Shown here: in pieces, positions 35,447-42,957 of the stretch
Layout: the number at the start of each line of letters is the position of its first letter
How positions within the stretch are numbered: position 1 is the stretch's first letter
NCBI GenBank assembly: GCA_024692955.1
Contig: JAILLW010000097.1
Span: 1 to 44,033, forward strand
Reading direction: 5' to 3'
Source of the DNA: Lachnospiraceae bacterium
Lineage (GTDB): Bacteria > Bacillota > Clostridia > Lachnospirales > Lachnospiraceae
DNA: 44,033 nucleotides
Program-made: the position numbers and the translations under genes
Notes under the pieces: generated by a model
The model's input: only the letters and a program-made list of their open reading frames with translations
The model's database searches: none
What the model was told of the DNA's origin: nothing

Positions 35447-36463
35447 ATGGAAACAATGAACACGGAAGAATTCAATCAGAAACTGAAGAATTCGGCGGGG
35501 AAGGCTGGAAAGATCGCACTCATCGCGATCATAGCCGCCATAGCACTCATTCTCCTCGGCGGCTCCTTCTATACGATCCGCGAAGAGGAACAGGCGGTGG
35601 TATGTACCTTCGGCGTTCCGAAAGCGGTCACCCAGCCGGGGCTTCATTTCAAGATCCCTGTGGTTCAGACCGTAAAAAAGGTGAACACGACGATCCAGGG
35701 ATTCGCCATCGGCTATTCGAATGATGTCGAGCAGAATTACAACGGCGCGGAGGGCGCGGATTCCGGCCTGATGATCACCTCGGACTACAATTTCATTCAG
35801 ATCGACTTCTACGCGGAATACCGCATCACGGATCCGGTGAAGGCTCTTTATAATTCCCAGGATCCGGAGCTGATCCTCGCGAACCTTGCCCAGAACTGTA
35901 TCCGTACGACGATCGGCTCCTACGGGGTCGATGCGGTCCTTACCACGGGCAAGAACGAGATCCAGTCCAACATCAAGGAAATGATCCTGACGAAGCTTGA
36001 AAAACTGGATATCGGGATCCAGCTCGTTAATATCCGGATCCAGGACGCGGAGCCCCCGACCACCGAGGTCATCGACGCGTTCAAATCCGTGGAGACCGCG
36101 AAGCAGGGCAAGGAGACCGCTCTCAATAACGCGAACAAGTACCGCAATGAGCGCCTTCCCGAGGCGGAAGCGGAAGCCGACAAGATCGTACAGGACGCGG
36201 AGGCCGAAAAGGAAGCCCGTATCAACGAGGCGAAGGGGCAGGTAGCCCGCTTCAACGAAATGTACAACGAATATGTCAAGTATCCGACCATCACAAAGCA
36301 GAGGATGTTCTATGAAACGATGGAGGATGTCCTGCCGGGGCTTAAGGTCGTGATCGAAGGCGCGGGCGGAAACGAGATCCGCCAGATCCTGCCGCTTGAC
36401 AGTCTTGCTTCACCGGAGGATGCGCTGAACGCCGTCTCCGAAGAAGACGAAGAAGAGAACTGA
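35447..36463 (+). CDS. hflK: HflK-like SPFH membrane protein
   Basis: 338 residues. One N-terminal transmembrane helix (about 22-44), an SPFH/band-7 domain (about 45-225, with EEEQAVVCTFG then PGLHFKIP) and an alanine/glutamate-rich coiled coil (about 225-290, including RLPEAEAEADKIVQDAEAEK). In proteobacteria HflK and HflC form a cage around the FtsH protease and control its access to membrane substrates. The pair order, size and NEMYNEYVKYPTITKQRMFYE segment support HflK. The acidic tail (SEEDEEEN) is typical of variable C-termini. AAAGGAAC precedes the ATG. FtsH is not in the window. Confidence 0.9.
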   Translation: METMNTEEFNQKLKNSAGKAGKIALIAIIAAIALILLGGSFYTIREEEQAVVCTFGVPKAVTQPGLHFKIPVVQTVKKVNTTIQGFAIGYSNDVEQNYNGAEGADSGLMITSDYNFIQIDFYAEYRITDPVKALYNSQDPELILANLAQNCIRTTIGSYGVDAVLTTGKNEIQSNIKEMILTKLEKLDIGIQLVNIRIQDAEPPTTEVIDAFKSVETAKQGKETALNNANKYRNERLPEAEAEADKIVQDAEAEKEARINEAKGQVARFNEMYNEYVKYPTITKQRMFYETMEDVLPGLKVVIEGAGGNEIRQILPLDSLASPEDALNAVSEEDEEEN

Positions 36464-36477
36464 CGGAGGGAAAGACG

Positions 36478-37479
36478 ATGGAAAAATATAATTCAAACGG
36501 AAAGATCGTAAAAGACAGACCCTCCGGGAAAAAATGGCTGCTGGTGCTGATCATTGCTGTGGCATTCCTTATCCTTCGCTCGGGTCTTGTGATCACCCAT
36601 GCGGATGAGTATAAGCTGATCCGCCAGTTCGGACGCGTGGACCGCGTGATCGCGAACGCGGGACTCTCCTTCAAGATCCCCTTCATCGAATCCGTGGATA
36701 CGGTTCCGAAGGAGATCCTGCTCTATGACCTGCCGCCTTCGGACGTCATCACCTCGGACAAAAAGACGATGATCATCGACAGCTATGTGCTCTGGCGCGT
36801 GACGGATCCCCTGAAATTCGCCCAGACTCTGAGCTATTCCGTGGCGAACGCGGAAAACCGTATCGACACCATGGTCTATAATGCCATGAAGAATACCATC
36901 TCCGGCATGAAGCAGGATGAGGTCATCAAATCCCGTGACGGAAAGATGACAGTGACCATCACCGGCGAAGACGAGGATGTACGCTCGAACGATCTGGTCC
37001 TTGAAGAGACGACGGAAGTGATCGAGATCACCTCCCTTACGGAGGAGATCATGAACCACATCGGAAACGACTACGAGCAGTACGGCGTCAAGGTGCTGAC
37101 CGTGGAGGTAAAGAAGCTTGACCTTCCCGACGATAATAAACAGGCCGTATATACGAGAATGATCTCCGAGCGCGAGAACATCGCCGCACAGTATACCGCG
37201 GAGGGTGCTTCCCAGGCAAAGATCATCCAGAATACCACGGACAAGGAAGTATCCATCATGCTCTCCGAGGCCCGCGCAAAGGCAGAGCAGACCATCGCCG
37301 AGGGCGAGGCGGAATACATGAAGATCCTCTCCGATGCCTACAAGGATGAGGAAAAGGCGGACTTCTACAATTTCGTGCGCTCGCTTGACGCGGCGAAAGA
37401 AAGCATGAAGGGCAGCGGACAAAAGACCCTGATCCTGCCGGCGAACTCGCCCATCGCGCAGGTTTTCACCCAGGAATAA
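36478..37479 (+). CDS. hflC: HflC-like SPFH membrane protein
   Basis: 333 residues. N-terminal transmembrane helix (about 18-40), SPFH domain (about 42-225, EYKLIRQFGRV then AGLSFKIPFIESV) and a coiled coil with ISERENIAAQYTAEGASQA and EARAKAEQTIAEGEAEYMKI, which is diagnostic of HflC. A 25-residue insertion (about 150-185, TVTITGEDEDVRSNDLVLEE) is longer than in E. coli HflC. GGAGGG lies 8 nt before the ATG, and 14 nt separate it from hflK. A clear terminator begins at its stop codon. Confidence 0.93.
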   Translation: MEKYNSNGKIVKDRPSGKKWLLVLIIAVAFLILRSGLVITHADEYKLIRQFGRVDRVIANAGLSFKIPFIESVDTVPKEILLYDLPPSDVITSDKKTMIIDSYVLWRVTDPLKFAQTLSYSVANAENRIDTMVYNAMKNTISGMKQDEVIKSRDGKMTVTITGEDEDVRSNDLVLEETTEVIEITSLTEEIMNHIGNDYEQYGVKVLTVEVKKLDLPDDNKQAVYTRMISERENIAAQYTAEGASQAKIIQNTTDKEVSIMLSEARAKAEQTIAEGEAEYMKILSDAYKDEEKADFYNFVRSLDAAKESMKGSGQKTLILPANSPIAQVFTQE

Positions 37480-37515
37480 AATGGCCCCCCGGGACGGGGT
37501 TATGGGGTCATTTTT
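37478..37515 (+). terminator. Intrinsic terminator of the trx-hflKC operon (hairpin A)
   Basis: AAAATGGCCCC (37478-37488) pairs with GGGGTCATTTT (37504-37514) over 11 bp (one G-U), and a T run follows. The left arm starts inside the hflC stop codon. A related sequence recurs at 37831-37872. Confidence 0.85.
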
Positions 37516-37529
37516 CCGTAGATACCGAA

Positions 37530-37822
37530 AATGTGTCGCAGAGCGGGAAAACGGCTGATCGCAACATAAATCAGGGGAGCCAGCCGGTCGTAAATGTGTT
37601 GCGGATCGGAAAAACGGCTGATTGCATCACAAATCAGCAGAGACAGCCGGTCGTAAATGTGTCGCAGATCGGAAAAACGGCTGATCGCAACACAAATCAG
37701 GGGAGACAGCCGGCCATAAATGTGTCGCAGATCGGAAAAATGGCTGATCGCAACACAAATCAGGAGAGACAGCCGGTCGTAAATGTGTCGCGGATCGGAA
37801 AAATGGCTGATTGCAACACAAT
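37530..37822. repeat. 63-bp tandem repeat array, 4 full copies plus a partial fifth
   Basis: Units begin at 37530, 37593, 37656, 37719 and 37782, exactly 63 bp apart; the fifth stops matching after about 41 bp. Each full unit opens with AATGTGT and ends CAGCCGG followed by TCGTA or CCATA. A dyad CGGCTG...CAGCCG (T-G pair in copy 4) is kept in every full unit, so each can fold into a hairpin with a 23-nt loop. Copies differ by scattered substitutions and no indels. Because 63 is a multiple of 3, several frames stay open, but none has a ribosome site and changes are mostly amino-acid-altering, so I regard it as non-coding. Confidence 0.92.
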
Positions 37823-37830
37823 TTGGACAG

Positions 37831-37872
37831 ATAATGGCCCCCGGGGACGGGGTCAGCGGTCCATTTTGCGTA
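37831..37872 (+). promoter_or_regulatory. Second copy of the flanking hairpin element (hairpin B) in the peptidase leader
   Basis: Aligns with 37479-37521: both read x-AATGGCCCCC-C/G-GGGACGGGGT and end near CATTTT...CGTA. Here AATGG (37833-37837) pairs with CCATT (37861-37865), extended by CC/GG after a mismatch, followed by TTTT. It ends 18 nt before the ATG at 37891. A weak GATAAT at 37830-37835 could be a -10 box just ahead of it. Confidence 0.5.
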
Positions 37873-37890
37873 CGGATAAGGAGATTCCAT

Positions 37891-40800
37891 ATGAAACGAA
37901 GACTTCTTCCAATACTGCTTGCAGTTTTCCTGACCCTGACGACGGTCCTTGCTTCGCCGGTCGATGCCTGCGCGGCCGATACTTGCAGTGAAGGCACCGG
38001 CAACAGTGAGGGCGCCGGATATGATGAGGGCGTCGACAACTATGAAGGCGCCGGCAACAGTGAAGGCGCCGGAAGCTCCGAAACTCCGGGAGCGGAAGAC
38101 AGGGAGTTCTCCGAAACCTTTGAAAGCGGGATTGCAGCCGACTATTATGACACAGGTGCCGGAAGCGAAGAAACTCAGGGGGGAGAAGAGGCTGCCTTTG
38201 AAGAGACAGCAACCGGAGAAGCAGATGAAATCTCCGCTAAGCCGACAGATCCGGGCGAAGAGGGAGAAGCAGATGAAATCTCCGCTAAGCCGGCAGATTC
38301 GGGCGAAGAGGGAGAAGACACATCCCTGCCCGCGGATTCGGGTGCTTATGACTATGATAACAGTGCGGAAGCTCCGGACGCGGAAACTCAGGATGAGGAA
38401 CCTCCGGCGGAATTCACCGGCGGCTATCTGGAACTTCCGGAAGACCGGAACGCTCCGGTGCTTGACGATACCGTAAGCTACGCCTATCTGAAGGAGTCTC
38501 TTGTCGAAGATACCGAAGAGGAACAGGAGGGAGAGGATTCTTACGCGGATGCCCTTTCTTCCGTGGAGGTTCCGTCGGCCTATCCCCTTTCTTCCGAAGA
38601 TCAGGGCAAGCTTCTTTCCTTTCTCACCGGGCATTATCCTACGACCAGAAGTCAGTATGACAATACCTGCTGGGCACATGAATCCGCAGCTCTCGCGGAG
38701 TTCTATCTCATATCTCACGGCCTTGCGGAAAAGGACCTCGATCTCAGCGATCTCCATACCGCCTACTGGTGCTATGCAAACGGCACCGGTTCTCCCGTCG
38801 CGGGTTATACCGGAGATTCCGTCACTTATAAATCTGACAAAAGCCTGTACAATCCGGGTGGAAACATCCTCTTCGCGGCTCAGACCCTGATGCAGCTTCG
38901 GGGCTTCGCCTCCGAGGAGACTTTCCCGGAATCAATGGGGAAATCCACTACAAGACCGGGCAGCGCGAACCCTTCCACGGAGAGGCAGAACGTCGCTTAT
39001 CTTAAAAACTATTATACGATCAGCAAAAAGAACCGGAATCTTGCGAAGCAGGCCATTATGGAAAACGGCGCGGTAGGTGCGTCCATCTTCAGCGACAGCG
39101 CCAACAGCAACGGTTTCTGGAATCTTTCCAATGCGGCGCTCTGTACGAATAAAACAACTACCGATCACGCCATCACCATCGTCGGATGGGATGATGATTA
39201 TCCGAAGGAGAAATTCAGCGCGACCTGCAGACCGTCAGTAAACGGAGCCTGGCTCGTCCGGAACAGCTGGTCAAATACGGCAAAGTTTGACCGGTACTCC
39301 TACTGCTGGCTCTCCTATGCGGATAAGAGCCTGACGGATTTCGTTGTCTTCGAGATGATGGGGCCGGAGGATCCGGACTTTGACAACAGCTATTTCTATG
39401 ATTCACAGTTGCATACCTGCACCTATTACGGATCCTCGAAATGCGCGAACGTTTTCAAGGCAAACGGAAACGAGGAGAAGGAGACCCTGGAAGCAGTCAC
39501 AATGGAGGTCGGCTATATCGAAAGCAGCACCTCCTATACGGTCAGGGTGTACCGGAACGTTGCTGAGGGGAAGAACCCGGAAACGGGGACGCTCGTGCCG
39601 GAAGCCACGACAAAGGGCAAGATCAGCGCCAACGGGATCTATACGATCCCTCTCAAGGAGCCGGTGGAGCTTGACCACGGGGAAAACTTCGCCGTAATGG
39701 TTTCTCTTTCGCACGGCCTTTCCGTGGCGACGGAGCTTGGAAACACCAATCTCTGGGGGCTCTTTTCCATAAAGTGCGATACGAAGAACAGCTCGAGCTG
39801 GATCTTCCGTTATGACGGATGGCACAAGATGGCGAAAGCGAATTCGGAAGGTAATCTCGTGCTCCATGCCCTGACCGTGAACGGTACCGGAGAAGGAACG
39901 ATCGTCCTTGACCGGGATGAATATAGTTTCAACGAGATAAACAGGGTGGGGGATCACTTCACTCTTTCCGCCACCGCTTATGACAGAGACGGAATAGAGG
40001 ATACGGAGGCTGTCATCGCCTTTGAAAGTTCCGACGAAAAGGTGGCTTCGGTGGATCCGGACGGAACCGTACGCGCCGTCGGAAACGGATCTGCGGTCAT
40101 CACCGCAAGGAGCGGCAGAAGATCGGCCAAATGCGCCGTGACCGTTGCCCTTAAGGAATGGACCGTTACGCTTGACGGGAACGGGGGAGCTTTTACCGTA
40201 TCCGGAAAGAACGGAGCGTTAAGCGGCACGAAGAGCATTACGACGACTCTTCATAACGGAAGCGGATATTCCCTTCAGACTCCGGTTCATACCGTTTATG
40301 AGTTTTCAAAATGGAAGGATAATAACGGGAATCCCTTCGAAGCCGAGGGCGAGATTACGATCCTCTCCGATCTGGAGCTGACCGCGGAATGGATCGTTCC
40401 CACGGCGAAGCCGGTGGTGTTCTCGGTTCTTGACGAAGCCGGAAAGTCTACCGGTGAAACCGAACTTAAGCCGGGCTTCAGGATCCTGCTTCTATCGGAT
40501 ACACCCGAAGCGTTCCTTTACTATACGACGGATGGAAGCGATCCGAAGAATGAAGAGAATCCGTCACGTACCGTATATACTTCTCCCATCGTCCTTACAA
40601 GGGATAATATCGGAGATTTTCAGGTGAAGGCTTATGCCCAAAAACAGTACTATAATGACAGCAGTGTCACTTCTTATACCTGCAGTGTCGCTCCGGATCC
40701 GGAAAAAGAATGGGGCGGGATCGTGACGGAAGACAGGTCCCTTTTTGAAACGGACGTGTACGGTTATCCGGTGGAAATCCCGGAGGGAATCTGGGTTTCC

Positions 40801-42828
40801 GGGACATCCTATGAAGAAGGAGCGGATTATACGGGGTATGCGGTCACCTTTGACGGGCTGAGAGTTTATTACGGAAATATCCCTCTCGTAAAGGGGCAGG
40901 ATTATACGATCTCCTATTCCGACAATAAGAAGGCTTCGGCGAAGGCCTCCTTTACCGTAAAGGGAAAGGGAAACTATTCGGATAAAACGAAGAAGAAATT
41001 TACGATCCGGCCGCTGCCACTTTCCGCCGAGGAATCACCGGGAACCTTCCGTATTCAGACGACGGGGGACTTTTGTGCCGTTCATACCGGCAAGGCGATA
41101 AAGCCCGTTCCGGAACTCTGGCTTATGAAGGATCCTTCGATGCCGGAAAAGGCCGAGGGGATCGCTCTTAAGGCAAAGACCGATTATACCATCGTTTATT
41201 ACCGGGCCGAAGGCTTCACGGACGAAGAACGGGGAGAAGCCCTTAAAGCCATTACGGAAGCCGGCGACTATAAAGCCGTACTGACCGGCAAAAAGAATTT
41301 CACGGGAGAGCGGATCCTTGATCTTAAGGTGGAAGAGAAGAAATCCCTCTCCAAAGCGAAGATCACCGGGTTCAAATCCAAACTCTCCATGCCTTCGGAT
41401 CCTTCTTTGACGGAGGTTGAGCAGAAGATCGCAGGATCGCCGGAAGAAGAAGGAATGAAGCTGACCTTTGATGGAGAGCTCCTGAAGCCGGGACTTCCGG
41501 GAGCGGAAGGGACGGATTATACCATTACCTACAGAAATAATAAAAAGGCCGGAACCGCCACCGTGATCCTGACCGGGGAGGGAGAGTATTCCGGCACAGT
41601 GAAAAAGACCTTCCGGATCGATACGATCCCGGTCAGAAAGGCCGGGATCACCGCGGGAACCTTTGTCAACTCCTTCACCTGGAACAGGGAAGCCGAGGAG
41701 AGGGGGTTCATCGGACAGGAGCATCTCCTCCTTTCTTATGACGGATATCCGCTGGAAGAGGGCACCGACTTCCGGGTTACCTGTAAAAAGAATACCGCAC
41801 CGGGAACCGCGGAGATGACGATCAGCGGAATGGGGCGCTTTGGCGGCTCGATGACGAAGAAGTATAAGATCCTTCCCTATGATATTACCGAACCGGAGGC
41901 GGAGGCCGGGCATAAAACGATCCGGATCTGGATCCGGAGAAATCCCGGCGATGACTTCTGGGCGGAATGCGAGCCTGATGAGGAAGGAGTATTCCGGATC
42001 GGACCCGTGGGATATACGCCGGCTGGAGGGTATGCGGACATCGCCCTCACGATCGATAAGGAAAAAACCGAGGAGGAGCCGGAAGAAGAGCCCGGAAAAG
42101 TATACGGGAGAAGGCTTGAGGAAGGGAAGGAATTCACCCTCAAATACTCGAACCATACGAAAATAAAGGAAGGGAAGATTCCCACGATCACCGTTTCCGG
42201 GAAGGGGCGTTTTTGCGGGAAACAGAAGCTTTACTTTGATCTGGTAAAAAGGGATCTGGGGCCGGAAACTGTTCTTATCGGCGCACCCGATAAAGTACGG
42301 AGTAAAAAAGCGAAGGGACTTTATTCCGCACCCGTGCTGAAGGACCGCCAGAACGGAAGCAGGCTGAAGGCGGGGACCCATTATGAGAAAAAGATCCTTT
42401 ATACCTACGCGGAATCCGCTGTTCTATCCACCGGTGTGATTCGGAAAGCGGGAGAGAAGGTGCTTGATTCGGATATCCTGAAGGCCGGAGAGACCACGAC
42501 GATTCGCGCGACGGTGACGGGAAAAGGCTGGTATGCGAGAGAGGTCAGCACCACCTACCGGGTACTCCGTGGTGTGATGTCCTCCGCGAAGGTTACGATC
42601 AACGGCGGAAATGCCTATACCTATACGGGAAATCCCGTAGTTCCGAAAAAGGATGAGATAAAGATCAAAATCGGTCAAACGGAGCTTTCGCCTACCGATT
42701 ATGAGATCGTATCGGTGGAGAATAATCTATCCGCCGGCACCGCGAAGATCACCCTCCGCGGCATCCGCGGCTACGGTGGCGAAAAGACGTTCAAGTTCAG
42801 GATCGGAAAGAGGAAGCTGCTTTTCTGA
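37891..42828 (+). CDS. Giant secreted C1 (papain-like) cysteine peptidase with repeat domains
   Basis: 1645 residues. The ATG at 37891 follows AAGGAG by 7 nt and opens a clean signal peptide (MKRRLLPILLAVFLTLTTV). Next is a Gly/Glu-rich acidic linker to about residue 230. The C1 peptidase domain (about 240-485) has the full triad: C260 (NTCWAHESAAL), H426 (DHAITIVGWDDDY) and N458 (WLVRNSWSN). A lectin-like domain of the type often found after such peptidases follows (about 490-665), then a BIG_2 domain (about 670-755), an InlB-like repeat (about 760-840), a chitobiase-like C-terminal domain (about 840-930; FLYYTTDGSDP) and five or six DxY repeats to the end (DYTISYSDNKKA, DYTITYRNNKKA). Probably degrades proteins outside the cell or at the surface; anchoring is unknown. 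Confidence 0.9.
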   Translation: MKRRLLPILLAVFLTLTTVLASPVDACAADTCSEGTGNSEGAGYDEGVDNYEGAGNSEGAGSSETPGAEDREFSETFESGIAADYYDTGAGSEETQGGEEAAFEETATGEADEISAKPTDPGEEGEADEISAKPADSGEEGEDTSLPADSGAYDYDNSAEAPDAETQDEEPPAEFTGGYLELPEDRNAPVLDDTVSYAYLKESLVEDTEEEQEGEDSYADALSSVEVPSAYPLSSEDQGKLLSFLTGHYPTTRSQYDNTCWAHESAALAEFYLISHGLAEKDLDLSDLHTAYWCYANGTGSPVAGYTGDSVTYKSDKSLYNPGGNILFAAQTLMQLRGFASEETFPESMGKSTTRPGSANPSTERQNVAYLKNYYTISKKNRNLAKQAIMENGAVGASIFSDSANSNGFWNLSNAALCTNKTTTDHAITIVGWDDDYPKEKFSATCRPSVNGAWLVRNSWSNTAKFDRYSYCWLSYADKSLTDFVVFEMMGPEDPDFDNSYFYDSQLHTCTYYGSSKCANVFKANGNEEKETLEAVTMEVGYIESSTSYTVRVYRNVAEGKNPETGTLVPEATTKGKISANGIYTIPLKEPVELDHGENFAVMVSLSHGLSVATELGNTNLWGLFSIKCDTKNSSSWIFRYDGWHKMAKANSEGNLVLHALTVNGTGEGTIVLDRDEYSFNEINRVGDHFTLSATAYDRDGIEDTEAVIAFESSDEKVASVDPDGTVRAVGNGSAVITARSGRRSAKCAVTVALKEWTVTLDGNGGAFTVSGKNGALSGTKSITTTLHNGSGYSLQTPVHTVYEFSKWKDNNGNPFEAEGEITILSDLELTAEWIVPTAKPVVFSVLDEAGKSTGETELKPGFRILLLSDTPEAFLYYTTDGSDPKNEENPSRTVYTSPIVLTRDNIGDFQVKAYAQKQYYNDSSVTSYTCSVAPDPEKEWGGIVTEDRSLFETDVYGYPVEIPEGIWVSGTSYEEGADYTGYAVTFDGLRVYYGNIPLVKGQDYTISYSDNKKASAKASFTVKGKGNYSDKTKKKFTIRPLPLSAEESPGTFRIQTTGDFCAVHTGKAIKPVPELWLMKDPSMPEKAEGIALKAKTDYTIVYYRAEGFTDEERGEALKAITEAGDYKAVLTGKKNFTGERILDLKVEEKKSLSKAKITGFKSKLSMPSDPSLTEVEQKIAGSPEEEGMKLTFDGELLKPGLPGAEGTDYTITYRNNKKAGTATVILTGEGEYSGTVKKTFRIDTIPVRKAGITAGTFVNSFTWNREAEERGFIGQEHLLLSYDGYPLEEGTDFRVTCKKNTAPGTAEMTISGMGRFGGSMTKKYKILPYDITEPEAEAGHKTIRIWIRRNPGDDFWAECEPDEEGVFRIGPVGYTPAGGYADIALTIDKEKTEEEPEEEPGKVYGRRLEEGKEFTLKYSNHTKIKEGKIPTITVSGKGRFCGKQKLYFDLVKRDLGPETVLIGAPDKVRSKKAKGLYSAPVLKDRQNGSRLKAGTHYEKKILYTYAESAVLSTGVIRKAGEKVLDSDILKAGETTTIRATVTGKGWYAREVSTTYRVLRGVMSSAKVTINGGNAYTYTGNPVVPKKDEIKIKIGQTELSPTDYEIVSVENNLSAGTAKITLRGIRGYGGEKTFKFRIGKRKLLF
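38215..38310 (+). repeat. 48-bp in-frame tandem duplication in the peptidase linker
   Basis: Two copies (38215-38262, 38263-38310) encode G-E-A-D-E-I-S-A-K-P-x-D-x-G-E-E. Shorter related runs of G-A-G-N-S-E-G lie at about 37990-38080. Confidence 0.85.
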
Positions 42829-42866
42829 CAGTTCCGGACAGGTTTCTGAAGGTTTGCTTCGGAGAT

Positions 42867-42895
42867 TTGCCTCAAAACCGCCGCTATGATATGAT
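42867..42895 (+). promoter_or_regulatory. Promoter of the sugar-nucleotide dehydrogenase
   Basis: TTGCCT (42867-42872), 17 bp, TATGAT (42890-42895), with TG at 42887-42888 (extended -10). A second overlapping TATGAT lies at 42885-42890. The leader is about 55 nt. Confidence 0.65.
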
Positions 42896-42957
42896 GGCAG
42901 ACGGGCAGTTATGCGCATAAGACCATTTTTTCACCATCAGGAAAGGGAGAGAAAGCA

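Noticed and set aside
37530-37822. CRISPR array
   Set aside because: The repeats are contiguous 63-bp units without distinct spacers, and no cas gene is nearby.
37533-37991. Open frames across the 63-bp array on both strands (21-residue repeat peptides)
   Set aside because: The period is a multiple of three so frames stay open automatically; no ribosome site precedes them, differences between copies are mostly amino-acid-changing, and the + frame runs into the peptidase gene in another frame.
42845-42863. Terminator after the C1 peptidase
   Set aside because: A 7-bp stem can form but there is no T tract and it runs into the next promoter; too weak to call.
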